64,000 bases of DNA from Ottowia sp. (GTDB lineage Bacteria; Pseudomonadota; Gammaproteobacteria; Burkholderiales; Burkholderiaceae_C). The stretch is from NCBI GenBank assembly GCA_023228705.1, contig JALOAS010000001.1:23195-87194 (forward strand), in the 5' to 3' direction. Both the position numbers and the translations under genes were made by a program. The first letter of the stretch is position 1. Every line of letters starts with the position of its first letter. Below are positions 35,881 through 47,709 of this stretch, one piece after another. The notes below the pieces were generated by a model. The model was given only the letters and a program-made list of their open reading frames with translations. It made no database searches and had not been told where the DNA came from.

Positions 35881-38800
35881 ATGACCATCCGCAAGCTGCT
35901 TGTTGCCAACCGGGGGGAAATCGCCATTCGCATCATGCGGACCGCCGTCGAGATGGGTATCACCACGGTCGCGATCTATGCGCACGAGGACCGGTTTGCG
36001 CTGCACCGGTTCAAGGCCGACGAGAGCTACATGGTGGGCGGGGGCGCGGCGCCGGTGGCAGCGTACCTGGACGTGGCGGACATCATCGGTGTTGCGCTGC
36101 AGTGCGGCGCCGATGCCATCCATCCCGGGTATGGCTTCCTGTCGGAAAACGCCGATTTTGCAGACGCCTGTGCCGCGGCCGGACTTGTGTTTGTCGGCCC
36201 GGGCGGCGACACGCTGCGCCAGCTGGGCGACAAGGTGGCGGCGCGCGCAGCCGCGCAGGCCGCTGCGGTTCCGGTGCTGCCCGCGTCAGGTACGCTGCCG
36301 GAAGACGTGTCGGCGGTGCGCGACATCGCGGCAGGGCTGGGCTATCCGGTCATGCTCAAGGCCAGCTGGGGCGGCGGGGGCCGGGGCATGCGCGAGATTG
36401 AATCGGAAGACCAGCTGGCCGAGGCGCTGCGCACGGCACGCAGCGAAGCCAGGAGCGCGTTTGGCAGCGACGCCGGTTACCTGGAAAAGCTGGTGCGCGC
36501 GGCGCGCCACGTGGAAGTGCAGGTGCTGGGCGACCAGCACGGCAACATCATTCATCTGTATGAGCGCGACTGTACGGTGCAGCGCCGCCACCAGAAGGTG
36601 GCGGAACGGGCGCCGGCGCCTTACCTGGACGCCGAACAGCGCGCGGCCTTGTGCGATGCCGCGCTGCGGCTGTGCCGGCACGTGGGTTACGTGGGCGCGG
36701 GCACGGTGGAATTCCTGCTCGATACCGAGACCGGGCAGTTTTACTTCATTGAGGTCAACCCGCGGCTGCAGGTGGAGCATACGGTGACCGAAGAAGTTAC
36801 CGGCGTGGACATCGTCGCTGCGCAGTTGCGCATTGCCGAAGGCGCGCGCCTGGGCGCTGTGCCCGAGCTGCCGGTGCAGGAGCGGGTCCGCCTGAACGGC
36901 CATGCGCTGCAGTGCCGCGTCACCACCGAGGACCCGGAGAACGGATTTGCCCCCGATTACGGCCGGCTCACCGTGTACCGCAGTCCTGGCGGCATGGGCG
37001 TACGCCTGGACGGCGGTACAGCGTATACGGGCGCCGAGGTCACACCGTACTACGATTCGCTGCTGGTCAAGGTGACGGTGTCGGCCCCCAGCGTGGAGGT
37101 GCTGGTGCGGCGCATGAACCGCGTCCTGCGCGAGTTCCGCATCCGGGGCCTGGCGACCAACCTGCTGTTCCTGATCAAGCTGGTGGGCCACCCGGATTTT
37201 GCGCGTGGCCAGTACACCACGCGCTTCATTGATTCAACGCCCGAGCTGTTTGACTTTGCCGAACGGCGAGACCGCGCGACCAAGCTGCTGCGCTTCATGG
37301 GCGATGTCAGCGTCAACGGGCATCCGCTGATGACCGGACGCACCGCGCCGGAGTTTCCGCTTCCTGCGCCGCGCATGCCGGACATCGGCCTGCAGCAACC
37401 GCCGCCCGCCGGGTTGCGCGACGCGCTGCGCGCGCGCGGGCCGGCGGCCTTTGCCCGGTGGATGCGCGAGCAGCCGCGCGCATTGCTTACCGACACGTCC
37501 ATGCGCGACGCGCACCAGTCGCTGCTGGCCACGCGCATGCGCAGCATCGACATGCTCAGGATCGCCCCGTATTACGCGCGCCTGGCGCCGCAGCTGCTGT
37601 CGCTGGAATGCTGGGGCGGCGCCACGTTTGACGTGGCGCTGCGCTTTTTGCGCGAGGATCCATGGCTGCGCCTGTCACGCTTGCGCGAAGCCATTCCCAA
37701 CATCCCGCTGCAAATGCTGCTGCGCGCGTCCAACGCCGTGGGCTACACCAACTACCCGGACAACGTGGTGCGCTACTTCATCGAGCAGGCGGCGGCAACC
37801 GGAATTGATATCTTCCGCGTGTTTGATGCGCTCAACAACGTGGAGAACATGCGCGTGGCCATGGACGGCGTGCTGCAGACCGGCGCGCTGTGCGAGGCAG
37901 CCATCTGCTATTCGGGCGACCTCAGCGACCCGGGCGAGGACAAGTACACGCTGGCGTACTACGTTGACCTGGCGCGGCAGCTGGAAGCGGCCGGCGCGCA
38001 TGTCCTGGGAATCAAGGACATGGCCGGGGTCTGCAAGCCGGCGGCGATCCGCCAGCTGGTGGCCGCGCTGCGCGCAGAAACGGGGCTGCCGCTGCATTTT
38101 CATACGCACGACACCAGCGGCATTGCCGCGTCCAGCGTGCTGGCGGCGGTGGACGCGGGGGTCGATGCGGTGGATGGCGCGCTGGACGCACTGAGCGGCC
38201 TGAGCTCGCAGCCCAACCTGGGCGCCATTGCCGCCGCGCTGGCGCATGGCGAGCGCGACACGGGCGTTGACCCGGGTGCGCTGCGCCAGCTCTCGGACTA
38301 CTGGGAGGGCGTGCGCCGCCACTACGCGCCATTCGAGACCAGCCTGCGCGCCGGTACCGCAGATGTTTACCGCCATGCCATGCCCGGCGGCCAGTACAGC
38401 AACCTGCGCGAGCAGGCGCGCGCCATGGGCCTTGAGCAGCAGTGGCCCGAGATTGCGCAGGCCTATGCCGACGTGAACCGCCTGTTTGGCAACATCATCA
38501 AGGTCACGCCGACTTCCAAGGTCGTAGGGGACCTGGCGCTGTACATGGTGGCGCAGGGGCTGACGCCGGAACAGGTGGCCGATCCGGACTTTGCCATTGA
38601 CTTTCCCGCATCGGTGGTTGCTTTCTTCCGCGGCGAGCTGGGCACGCCCATGGGCGGTTTCCCGCCGGCGCTGCAGCGCAAGGTGCTGGGCGACCAGGAG
38701 CCGATACGGGGGCGCCCCGCGGCAGCGCTGCCCAGCGTGGACCTGCAGGCCGTCCGGCAAGAGGTGCAGGACGAACTGGGCGTACCGATCAGCGACACCG

Positions 38801-39315
38801 ACCTGGCCTCGCACCTCATGTACCCCAAGGTGTTTGCCGAATTTGCCGAGCACCGCAGCCGCTATGGCGACGTCAGCCACCTGCCGACGCCGGCCTTTTT
38901 CTACGGACTGCAGGAGCAGCAGGAAATCGAGGTGGACATCGATACCGGCAAGCGGCTCATCATCAGCCTGCAGGGCAGTGCGCGTACCGACGCGCAGACC
39001 AGCCTTTTTTACGATGTCAACGGCCAGCCGCGCGTGGTGCGCGTTGCCAACGCCGACAGCGCGGTTGCTGCCGCGCGCGCCAAGGCCGACAGCAGCCGGC
39101 CGGGGCAGGTCGGCGCGCCCATCCCCGGCATGGTGGTCCAGGTTGCCGTGCGCGAGGGCGAGCGCGTCAGGAAGAACGAGCCGCTGCTCACGATTGAGGC
39201 CATGAAAATGGAAACCACCGTGGCCGCGCCGTGCAGTGGGCAGGTGGCGCGCATCCTGGTGCATACCGGCGACACGGTGGCCTCTGGCGACCTGGTGCTC
39301 GAGATCGAGCCCTGA
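35881..39315 (+). CDS. pyc: Pyruvate carboxylase, single-chain
   Basis: An 1144-aa biotin enzyme that carboxylates pyruvate to oxaloacetate (anaplerosis). The biotin carboxylase domain covers about residues 1-450 (KLLVANRGEIAIRI, KASWGGGGRGMR, and EVNPRLQVEHTVTEEVTG). The carboxyltransferase domain is at about 530-820 (LLTDTSMRDAHQSLLATRM, ECWGGATFDVALRFL, HTHDTSG). A biotin carboxyl-carrier domain lies at the end, with the biotinylated Lys in IEAMKMETTVAAP. I chose ATG 35881 over a 42-codon N-terminal extension because MTIRKLLVANRG is the usual beginning. No partner gene is needed; it stands alone between unrelated genes. Confidence 0.96.
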   Translation: MTIRKLLVANRGEIAIRIMRTAVEMGITTVAIYAHEDRFALHRFKADESYMVGGGAAPVAAYLDVADIIGVALQCGADAIHPGYGFLSENADFADACAAAGLVFVGPGGDTLRQLGDKVAARAAAQAAAVPVLPASGTLPEDVSAVRDIAAGLGYPVMLKASWGGGGRGMREIESEDQLAEALRTARSEARSAFGSDAGYLEKLVRAARHVEVQVLGDQHGNIIHLYERDCTVQRRHQKVAERAPAPYLDAEQRAALCDAALRLCRHVGYVGAGTVEFLLDTETGQFYFIEVNPRLQVEHTVTEEVTGVDIVAAQLRIAEGARLGAVPELPVQERVRLNGHALQCRVTTEDPENGFAPDYGRLTVYRSPGGMGVRLDGGTAYTGAEVTPYYDSLLVKVTVSAPSVEVLVRRMNRVLREFRIRGLATNLLFLIKLVGHPDFARGQYTTRFIDSTPELFDFAERRDRATKLLRFMGDVSVNGHPLMTGRTAPEFPLPAPRMPDIGLQQPPPAGLRDALRARGPAAFARWMREQPRALLTDTSMRDAHQSLLATRMRSIDMLRIAPYYARLAPQLLSLECWGGATFDVALRFLREDPWLRLSRLREAIPNIPLQMLLRASNAVGYTNYPDNVVRYFIEQAAATGIDIFRVFDALNNVENMRVAMDGVLQTGALCEAAICYSGDLSDPGEDKYTLAYYVDLARQLEAAGAHVLGIKDMAGVCKPAAIRQLVAALRAETGLPLHFHTHDTSGIAASSVLAAVDAGVDAVDGALDALSGLSSQPNLGAIAAALAHGERDTGVDPGALRQLSDYWEGVRRHYAPFETSLRAGTADVYRHAMPGGQYSNLREQARAMGLEQQWPEIAQAYADVNRLFGNIIKVTPTSKVVGDLALYMVAQGLTPEQVADPDFAIDFPASVVAFFRGELGTPMGGFPPALQRKVLGDQEPIRGRPAAALPSVDLQAVRQEVQDELGVPISDTDLASHLMYPKVFAEFAEHRSRYGDVSHLPTPAFFYGLQEQQEIEVDIDTGKRLIISLQGSARTDAQTSLFYDVNGQPRVVRVANADSAVAAARAKADSSRPGQVGAPIPGMVVQVAVREGERVRKNEPLLTIEAMKMETTVAAPCSGQVARILVHTGDTVASGDLVLEIEP

Positions 39316-39339
39316 CCGGCGCCGCGGGCCGGGTCCGCC

Positions 39340-40455
39340 TCAGGCTGCCTGATCCGGGTTGCCGTCGTCGTCTGCGGGCGCGGGCGCACTGGCGGCGTCC
39401 ACGCCGTTTTGCTGCGTGTGGCCGAACAGCGACCAGCAGGCAATGAACAGGGCGGCGATGGTCGGGCCGATGACAAAGCCGTTGATGCCGAACAGCACCA
39501 TGCCGCCCAGCGTGGACAGCAGCACGATCCAGTCGGGCAGCTTGGTGTCCTTGCCGACCAGCATGGGGCGCAGCACGTTGTCCGACAGGCCTATGGCCAC
39601 GACGCCCCAGACGATGAGCACCACGCCCTGCCAGATCGCGCCCGTGGCGAGCAGGTACAGTGCCACCGGGGCCCACACCAGCGCCGCACCTATGGCCGGC
39701 ATGAGCGAGAGCAGCGCCATCACCACGCCCCAGAACAGGGCGCCCGTCACGCCCAGAACCCAGAACGCGAGGCCGCCAAGCGTTCCCTGGACGATGGCGA
39801 TGACGATGTTGCCCTTGACCGTGGCGCGCACCACGGTGGAGAACTTCTCGAGCAGGTAGTCGGTGTGTTCCGGCTCCAGCGGCAGCGCCTGGCGGAAGAT
39901 GCCGGCCAGCCGCGTGCCGTCGCGCAGCAGGAAGAACAGCAGGTAGAGCATGACGCCAAAATTGACGACGAACTGGAACGTGTTCTGCCCCACCTCCAGC
40001 GTGTGCCTGGCGACGATCTGCCCGCCCTGCAGCGCGGCTTCGGACAGTTTTTCTATGACCTGTTCCAGGTTGAGCCAGTGCAGCTGCGCGATGCGCTCCG
40101 TGATCCAGTCTGGCAGCAGGGACAACACCTGCTGGTACGGATCGTGCAGGTCAAAGCCGCCGGCGCGTGCCTTCTGGATGAAAGTCAGGATGTCGGTGGC
40201 CAGCGAGGTCCCGATCAGCGCAATTGGCACGATGACGATGAGAACGCAAAACAGCAGCGTCAGCAGCGACGCCAGGTTGCTGCGTCCGCCCAGCCTGCGA
40301 TGCATCCACTGGTTGAAGGGGTAAAACAGCAGCGCCAGCGTCACGGCCCACAGGATGGCGCCAAAAAACGGCGCCAGCACCCAGAGGAAGGCCACAGTGA
40401 CCGCAGCCAGCAGCAGCAGGAAGACGGCGCGGCGCAGCGTGGTGGTGCTGTTCAT
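39340..40455 (-). CDS. AI-2E family transporter (TqsA/PerM-like)
   Basis: A 371-aa integral membrane protein with about eight hydrophobic segments. It begins RRAVFLLLLAAVTVAFLWVL, and the family core FFGAILWAVTLALLFYPFNQW, LPDWI, and LPAIGAALVWAPVALYLLATG-like (here LMPAIGAALVWAPVALYL) is visible, as is DNVLRPMLVGKDTKLPDWIVLLS. Members have been linked to autoinducer-2 export or sodium/proton exchange; the substrate here is unknown. It converges on pyruvate carboxylase with 24 bases between the stops. Confidence 0.9.
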   Translation of the reverse strand: MNSTTTLRRAVFLLLLAAVTVAFLWVLAPFFGAILWAVTLALLFYPFNQWMHRRLGGRSNLASLLTLLFCVLIVIVPIALIGTSLATDILTFIQKARAGGFDLHDPYQQVLSLLPDWITERIAQLHWLNLEQVIEKLSEAALQGGQIVARHTLEVGQNTFQFVVNFGVMLYLLFFLLRDGTRLAGIFRQALPLEPEHTDYLLEKFSTVVRATVKGNIVIAIVQGTLGGLAFWVLGVTGALFWGVVMALLSLMPAIGAALVWAPVALYLLATGAIWQGVVLIVWGVVAIGLSDNVLRPMLVGKDTKLPDWIVLLSTLGGMVLFGINGFVIGPTIAALFIACWSLFGHTQQNGVDAASAPAPADDDGNPDQAA

Positions 40456-40665
40456 GATGGGCTCGGACTATAACCTCATGGACCGAAACCGGGCAGCCTG
40501 GACCGCAAGCTGCTGGTTGGCAAGACCCCGGGACGCGGTTGTTGATCCAGGCGAGGGCATCAGCCCGTCTGGGAAAGCACCGACTGTACGCTCCGTGCGG
40601 GGCTCCGCACCCCTTGGGGTTGGGATGACATCTGCGCACACACGATCGCCAGAGAAGCTGGCGTA

Positions 40666-42060
40666 TCAGATGTGCAGCGCCTGGCCCAGTGCCTGCAACG
40701 CGGCTTCCTGGACCGCCTCGCCCAGTGTCGGGTGGGCATGGATGGTGCCGGCAATGTCCTCGAGCTGCGCGCCCATCTCCATGGACTGGGAAAACGCGGC
40801 GGCCAGTTCCGACACATCCTGCCCCACGGCTTGCCAGCCGAGAATCAGGTGGTTGTCCCTGCGGGCGATCACGCGCACGAAGCCTGCGGTCGACTGCAGC
40901 GTCATGGCGCGGCCGTTGGCGGCAAACGGAAAGGTCCCCTGGATGCAGTCAACCCCGGCATCCTCGGCCTGTGCCGCCGAAAGACCGGCCGTGACGATCT
41001 CCGGGTCCGTGAAGCAGACGGCGGGGATGGACAGGGGCTGGAAACGCCGGTTCTGCCCAGCGATTTGCTCGGCCACGACCACCCCCTGCGCCATGGCCCG
41101 GTGCGCCAGCATGGGCTCGCCCGTGACATCGCCTATGGCCCAGACGCTGCGCATGGACGTCTGGCAGCGGTCGTCTACGGCGATAAAGTGGCCGTCCATG
41201 CGCAACTGCAGCGATTCGATGCCGTTGCCCGAGCTGCGCGGCCTGCGGCCTACGGCCACGAGCACGCGGTCAGCGTCGATCGCGATCTGATCGGCCTGCG
41301 CGTTGCGGATATGCACGCCGGTTCTCTCATCGTGGCCCTCCATGCTGCAGTCCAGATGCAGCGTGATGCCATGGCGCTTGAGCGACTGCAGTACCGGCTT
41401 GGTCAACTCGGCGTCGTAGCGCGGCAGGATGGTGTTTTCAGCCTCAACCACGGTGACGTCCGCGCCCAGCTTGCGGTACGCAATGCCCAGCTCCAGGCCA
41501 ATGTAGCCGGCACCCACGACCACCAGGTGGCGCGGCAGGTCCACCGGCGAGAGCAGCTCGGTGGAAGACACCACGGCACCGCCAAAGGGCGCCATGGGCA
41601 GCTCCACCGGCTCGGATCCCGTGGCCAGCAGCAGGTGCTCGCACTGCACGCGCATGGATTCGCCATCCTTGGCCTGGACGGTCACGGTCTTGCCGTCTTG
41701 TACCTGCGCCCAGCCCTTGATGACCTTGACGCCGGCCTTGCGCAGCAGCGTGCCCACGCCACCGGTCAGGCGCGAGACAATGCCGTCCTTCCATTGCACC
41801 GTCTGCGTTATGTCTATGCTGGGCTGCCCGGCCCGGATTCCCAGCGGTGAGCCACCAGCGCTTTGCGCCGCATGCTCGAACTGGCGCGCCGCGTGGATCA
41901 TGGCCTTGGACGGGATGCAGCCAATGGTCAGGCAGGTGCCGCCCAGTTCCGAAGTCTCGACCAGCACGGTGGAGACGCCAAGCTGGCCGGCACGTATGGC
42001 CGCAACGTAGCCGCCGGGGCCACCGCCTATGACCAGCAGTCGGGTCGTGATTTCTTTCAT
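40666..42060 (-). CDS. lpdA: Dihydrolipoyl dehydrogenase (E3) of the branched-chain complex
   Basis: A 464-aa flavoprotein that reoxidises dihydrolipoamide with NAD. The FAD motif [17 protein letters not shown], the redox disulfide [13 protein letters not shown] (Thr where most members have Asn), the NAD motif [29 protein letters not shown] and the C-terminal HAHPTL with the active-site His are all visible. I chose ATG 42060 (MKEITTR); the upstream extension lies inside the E2 gene. It is four bases after bkdB, as lpdV is in Pseudomonas. Confidence 0.95.
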   Translation of the reverse strand: MKEITTRLLVIGGGPGGYVAAIRAGQLGVSTVLVETSELGGTCLTIGCIPSKAMIHAARQFEHAAQSAGGSPLGIRAGQPSIDITQTVQWKDGIVSRLTGGVGTLLRKAGVKVIKGWAQVQDGKTVTVQAKDGESMRVQCEHLLLATGSEPVELPMAPFGGAVVSSTELLSPVDLPRHLVVVGAGYIGLELGIAYRKLGADVTVVEAENTILPRYDAELTKPVLQSLKRHGITLHLDCSMEGHDERTGVHIRNAQADQIAIDADRVLVAVGRRPRSSGNGIESLQLRMDGHFIAVDDRCQTSMRSVWAIGDVTGEPMLAHRAMAQGVVVAEQIAGQNRRFQPLSIPAVCFTDPEIVTAGLSAAQAEDAGVDCIQGTFPFAANGRAMTLQSTAGFVRVIARRDNHLILGWQAVGQDVSELAAAFSQSMEMGAQLEDIAGTIHAHPTLGEAVQEAALQALGQALHI

Positions 42061-42064
42061 GGCT

Positions 42065-43435
42065 TCATTCCGCAAAGAGCAGGGCCGGCGTCTCCAGCCG
42101 TGTTCGCATGGACTGGATGAACTGCGCGGCGTCCATGCCGTCGACCACGCGGTGGTCAAACGAGGAGGACAGGTTCATGAGCAGGCGCGGCACCACGCGC
42201 CCGTCCTGCAGCATGGGCCGCTCGACCATGCGATTGACGCCGACGATGGCCACCTCCGGATGGTTGATCACGGGCGTGCTGACAATGCCGCCCAGCGGCC
42301 CCAGGCTGGTGATGGTGATGGTCGAGCCGGTGAGCGTGTCGCGCGACGCCTTGCCGCTGCGCGCCGCGGCAGCCACCTCGGCGATGCCCTGCGCGCAGGA
42401 CCACAGGTCCAGCGCCTCGGCGTGCTGAACCACGGGCACCATGAGTCCGTTGGGTGTTTGCGTGGCAACGCCCATGTGCACGGCGGCAAAGCGGGTGACG
42501 ACATCGGCCTCGTCGTCGTAGCGGGCGTTGATTTGCGGAAACTCGCGCAGCGCCAGCACCATGGCCCGGACCAGGAAGGGCAGCAGCGTGAGCTTGCCGC
42601 GCGAGCCAGCATGGCGTGCGTTGAGCGTCTGGCGCAGCTTTTCCAGCTCGGTCACGTCGACCTCCTCGACGTAGGCGAAGTGCGGGATCTGCCGCTTGGC
42701 ATGCTGCATCTTGCGCGCGATCATGCGGCGCAGCCCGATCACGGGGATGGTTTGCTCGCCCTGGCGCTTCTCGTAGCCGGTGCCGCTGCCGCCTGCGTGC
42801 AGCTGGCCGCCGCGGGCGACGAAGTCGGCCAGGTCTTCGTGCATGATGCGCCCGGCCGGGCCGCTGCCCTGCACAAAGCGCAGCTCTATGCCCAGGTCCA
42901 GCGCGCGGCGGCGCACCGCCGGCGACGCCAGCGGACGCTCGCTGGCGCGCCGCGGCGTCACGCGCTGCCGGGGCGGACGCTCTGATTCGGTGGCGCTGGT
43001 GGGGCTGGACGGGACGTGGGGCTCTGCCGAGGCGGTTTGCTGAGCAGGCTCAGCTTTGGGTGCGGGTTCGGGATCAGGAGCGGCTGCGGGAGGCGGTGGC
43101 GCAGCCTGCGACTGGGTCTGCGAAGCCGCCTGCGCCGGCGCCGCGGCGGCAGCGGACGGCGCCGCGTCGTCGCCCTCCCTGAGATTGCCGGCGCCCTCGA
43201 CTTGCAGCCGCAGGAGCTCGGCGCCCACGGCCAGCGTCTGGCCCACTTCGCCGCCCAGCGAAATGACCTTGCCGTCGACGGGGCAGGGGATCTCCACCGT
43301 GGCCTTGTCGGTCATGACGTCGGCCACCAGCTGGTCTTCGGAGACGGTGTCGCCGGCGGCCACGTGCCAGGCCACCAGCTCCACCTCGGCAATGCCCTCG
43401 CCGATGTCCGGGATGCGAATGACGTAGGTTCCCAT
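42065..43435 (-). CDS. bkdB: Branched-chain 2-oxoacid dehydrogenase E2 (lipoyl transacylase)
   Basis: A 456-aa core subunit. One lipoyl domain spans residues 1-80 (lipoylated Lys in [10 protein letters not shown]). It is followed by an alanine-proline linker, a peripheral subunit-binding domain at about 170-205 ([23 protein letters not shown], here ending [11 protein letters not shown]), and the catalytic domain to the end, with the active-site His in [33 protein letters not shown] at the start favours the branched-chain type over the pyruvate type. It sits between E1 beta and E3 in one operon. Confidence 0.94.
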   Translation of the reverse strand: MGTYVIRIPDIGEGIAEVELVAWHVAAGDTVSEDQLVADVMTDKATVEIPCPVDGKVISLGGEVGQTLAVGAELLRLQVEGAGNLREGDDAAPSAAAAAPAQAASQTQSQAAPPPPAAAPDPEPAPKAEPAQQTASAEPHVPSSPTSATESERPPRQRVTPRRASERPLASPAVRRRALDLGIELRFVQGSGPAGRIMHEDLADFVARGGQLHAGGSGTGYEKRQGEQTIPVIGLRRMIARKMQHAKRQIPHFAYVEEVDVTELEKLRQTLNARHAGSRGKLTLLPFLVRAMVLALREFPQINARYDDEADVVTRFAAVHMGVATQTPNGLMVPVVQHAEALDLWSCAQGIAEVAAAARSGKASRDTLTGSTITITSLGPLGGIVSTPVINHPEVAIVGVNRMVERPMLQDGRVVPRLLMNLSSSFDHRVVDGMDAAQFIQSMRTRLETPALLFAE

Positions 43436-43441
43436 GGCTGT

Positions 43442-44497
43442 CTATGCCTCCAAGACTCGGGTCAGCGCGGCGCCGACGCGGGCCGGGCCGGGGAAGTAGG
43501 CCCATTCCTGCGCGTGCGGGTACGGCGTGTCCCAGCCGGTCACGCGTTCTATGGGCGCCTCCAGGTGGTAGAAGCAGTGCTCCTGGACCAGCGCAGCGAG
43601 CTCGGCGCCAAATCCGCTGGTGCGCGTGGCCTCGTGCACGATCACGCAATGGCCCGTTTTTTGCACCGAGGAGACGATGGTGTCCAGGTCCAGCGGCCAG
43701 ATCGAGCGCAAGTCGATCACTTCCGCATCGACGCCGGTTTCGCGCGCTGCGCATTCGGCGACCCAGACCATGGTGCCGTAGGTGAGCACCGTGACCGCGT
43801 TGCCCGGCCGGAAGATGGCCGCGCTCTCCAGCGGCACCGTGTAGTGGCCTTCGGGCACCTGGCTCAGCTCGTGCCGCGACCAGGGCACCACGGGCCGGTC
43901 GTGGTGGCCGTCAAAGGGGCCGTTGTACAGCCGCTTGGGCTCCAGGAAGATGACCGGGTCGTTGTTTTCTATGGAGGCAATGAGCAGGCCCTTGGCGTCG
44001 TAGGGGTTGCTGGGCATGACGGTGCGGATGCCGCTGATGTGCGTGAACAGCGCCTCCGGGCTCTGGCTGTGCGTCTGCCCGCCATAGATGCCGCCGCCGC
44101 TGGGCATGCGGATGGTGATCGGCGCCCAGAACTGGCCGGCCGAGCGAAAGCGCAGCCGCGCCGCCTCAGATGCGATCTGGTCAAACGCCGGATACACGTA
44201 GTCGGCAAACTGGATTTCCGCGACGGGCCGCAGGCCGTAGGCGCCCATGCCAAGCCCGATGCCGACGATGCCCAGCTCCGAGATCGGCGTGTCAAAGCAG
44301 CGCGTCTTGCCGTACTTTTCCTGCAGGCCGGCGGTGACGCGAAAGACGCCGCCAAAGTAACCCACGTCCTCGCCAAAGGTGACGACGTTCTCGTCGCGCG
44401 CCATCATCACGTCCAGCGCCGAGTTCAGCGCCTGGATCATGCTCATGGATGTTGTTTTGGCCGGTGTGCCGGCCTGGGTCTCGGGTGCGGTGCCCAT
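43442..44497 (-). CDS. bkdA2: Branched-chain 2-oxoacid dehydrogenase E1 beta
   Basis: A 351-aa subunit that, with E1 alpha, decarboxylates the 2-oxoacids derived from Val, Leu and Ile. MIQALNSALDVMMARDENVVTFGEDVGYFGG, RPVAEIQFADYVYPAFDQI, GGGIYGGQTHSQSPEALF and VIFLEPKRLYNGPFDG follow the Pseudomonas putida BkdA2 sequence closely as I recall it. The start at 44497 is kept because the Pseudomonas protein has a similar short N-terminal extension; an ATG at 44446 is possible. It is three bases after bkdA1. Confidence 0.94.
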   Translation of the reverse strand: MGTAPETQAGTPAKTTSMSMIQALNSALDVMMARDENVVTFGEDVGYFGGVFRVTAGLQEKYGKTRCFDTPISELGIVGIGLGMGAYGLRPVAEIQFADYVYPAFDQIASEAARLRFRSAGQFWAPITIRMPSGGGIYGGQTHSQSPEALFTHISGIRTVMPSNPYDAKGLLIASIENNDPVIFLEPKRLYNGPFDGHHDRPVVPWSRHELSQVPEGHYTVPLESAAIFRPGNAVTVLTYGTMVWVAECAARETGVDAEVIDLRSIWPLDLDTIVSSVQKTGHCVIVHEATRTSGFGAELAALVQEHCFYHLEAPIERVTGWDTPYPHAQEWAYFPGPARVGAALTRVLEA

Positions 44498-44500
44498 GGT

Positions 44501-45784
<1,284 letters not shown>

Positions 45785-45920
45785 TTACCGCAAAGCCGTT
45801 TGGAAGGGAAGCGCAGCGCCCGCTGCAGGTTGCGCCGGCCAGCGTCTCGTGACTTGCGGCCGCAGGCGGGTCATCTCCTGCCAGCCATTGCGCCGTCAGG
45901 TGGCATGGTTCCGGTGGCTC

Positions 45921-46589
45921 TTACGCGGGCGCTTGCTTGCCACGGGCCAGCAGCACCAGCAGCGCGCCGGCGCCACCGTCTGGCGCCGTGGCCTGGGCAA
46001 AGGCCAGCACCTGCTTTTTCTGAATCAGCCAGGCGGGCACGCGGGACTTGAGCACCGGGATGCGGCCGGGCGAGCCCAGTCCCTTGCCATGAATGACACG
46101 CACGCAGCGGTGGCCCCGGGCCTGGGCGTGCGCCAGGAACGCCGCCAGCGCTTCGCGCGCATCATGCCGGGTCAGGCCGTGCAGGTCGATTTCCGCTTGC
46201 ATGACCCAGGTGCCGCGTCGCAGCTTGAGCGGGACGTCCGGCCCGATGCCGTGGCGGCGGAAGCTCAGCAGTTCGTCCACGTACAGCAGCGTGCCCGGGT
46301 CAAACGCATCGGACAGCGATTCCTGCAGCGCCGCCTGCTCGTCGCGCAGGCGTTGGCGCGGGATGGGCAGCGGCGTTGCGGTTGTCTTCGGCACAAGGCG
46401 TGATCCGTTCCGGCGCAGGGGCGTGACATCGGCCATGGCGCGCTCAAAGAGCCGGTGCTCTGAACTGCTTTGCCGCTGCCTGGCCTTGCGCTGCGCGGCG
46501 GCGCGCGCCTCGCGCTCGCGCTCGCGCGCCAGCTGCTGGCGGATGGCATTCAGGTCCCGCTGCCAGGTGGCGTGCGCCTGCGGCTTCAC
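45921..46589 (-). CDS. Smr domain protein (MutS2-like C-terminal domain)
   Basis: A 222-aa protein. The N-terminal part is basic and helical ([17 protein letters not shown]). The Smr domain is at about residues 130-215 with [15 protein letters not shown] and [17 protein letters not shown], the LDxHG and HGxG motifs of Smr nucleases. Smr proteins cleave or bind nucleic acids and in some bacteria (SmrB) act on collided ribosomes; the specific role here is unknown. The ATG overlaps the radC stop by four bases, so the two are coupled. Confidence 0.88.
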   Translation of the reverse strand: MKPQAHATWQRDLNAIRQQLAREREREARAAAQRKARQRQSSSEHRLFERAMADVTPLRRNGSRLVPKTTATPLPIPRQRLRDEQAALQESLSDAFDPGTLLYVDELLSFRRHGIGPDVPLKLRRGTWVMQAEIDLHGLTRHDAREALAAFLAHAQARGHRCVRVIHGKGLGSPGRIPVLKSRVPAWLIQKKQVLAFAQATAPDGGAGALLVLLARGKQAPA

Positions 46590-47263
46590 AGCAAGCCTTC
46601 CTCGGCCATGGACAGCGCCTGGCCGCGCGCGACAATCACATGGTCCAGCACGCGGATGTCCAGCAGGTCCAGCGCCGCCTTGAGCGTGGCGGTCAGCGTT
46701 TTGTCGGCGCGGCTGGGCGTCGTGTTGCCACTGGGGTGGTTGTGCGCCAGGATGACGGCTGCCGCGCCATGGTGCAACGCCCGCAGCGCCACCTCGCGCG
46801 GGTAGACGCTGGTTTGTGCCACGGTCCCCCGGAACAGCTCCTCAAACGCAATCAACCGGTTCTGGCTGTCCAGGAACAGAACGGCAAATACCTCGTGTCC
46901 GTTGGCCGCCAGCTGCATCTGCAGGTAGTGCTTGACTTCTCCGGCGCTGGTCATGGCCGAGCGCTCCTGCAGTTGCTGTGCCAGGGCGCGCCGGGCCAGC
47001 TCCATCACCGCAACCAGCAGCGCGCGCTTGGCGCTGCCGCCCAGTCCCTTGATGGCCTTGATGTCGTCGGCGCTGGCGTGCAGCAGGCCGGCCAGCCCGT
47101 CAAAGGTGTCCAGCAGTTCCTGCGCCAGTTGCAGCACGCCCTTGCCCGGAATTCCGGTGCGCAGCAGCAGCGCCAGCAGCTCGGCATCGCTCAGCGCGGC
47201 AGGGCCGCGCGTGAGCAGCTTCTCGCGCGGGCGGGCGTCCGGGGGCAGGTCCTTCAACGGCAT
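46586..47263 (-). CDS. radC: RadC family protein (JAB/MPN domain)
   Basis: A 225-aa protein. A helix-hairpin-helix region ([21 protein letters not shown] near residue 65) is followed by a JAMM metalloprotease-like domain with the zinc motif [21 protein letters not shown] near residue 170. RadC was named for repair but its biochemical role is unsettled. It has the normal length and is upstream-coupled to the Smr gene (ATGA overlap). It is divergent from the patatin gene. Confidence 0.93.
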   Translation of the reverse strand: MPLKDLPPDARPREKLLTRGPAALSDAELLALLLRTGIPGKGVLQLAQELLDTFDGLAGLLHASADDIKAIKGLGGSAKRALLVAVMELARRALAQQLQERSAMTSAGEVKHYLQMQLAANGHEVFAVLFLDSQNRLIAFEELFRGTVAQTSVYPREVALRALHHGAAAVILAHNHPSGNTTPSRADKTLTATLKAALDLLDIRVLDHVIVARGQALSMAEEGLL

Positions 47264-47709
47264 GGCGGGTGCGCAGGCTCAATCGGGGATTTGATGGATG
47301 GGCCGCCGCGTGCATCGACCCAGCCGCGTGCGGCGGGCTGGGTGACCAGGTTCAGCGCGATGGTGGCGTGTCCATGTGCCATGCCGTTCATTATCCCCAT
47401 ACAAAGTGGCAAGGCCAGGCGCTTGCCCGCCCGTGCCCCCACGGTCGCGGTTGCCATCCGGGCCGCCGCTAGCGCATTCACCTGGTCGCCGGATTCAGCA
47501 TAATGGGCAAGCATGACGCAAGGGAATCCAAGCAGAATGCCCGCGCGGTGCGGCCTTTTTGGCCTTGGCTGGCCTGCACCGTCGCAAGTCTTGCAGGCCA
47601 TGGCCATTGGTTGCTCCCTGTCTCCCATCCCAGCCTCTCGTGCGCGTGGTCGTGATGGGGTATACGACGGTCTCCCGATCGTCCCCCACCTTCCGGCGCG
47701 GAGGCTGGC
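47264..47709. other. Intergenic region between radC and the patatin gene
   Basis: 446 bases between divergent genes. I see no supported coding frame, RNA gene or terminator. Promoters for both directions are expected. The patatin gene has GGAGG five bases before its ATG. Confidence 0.4.
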
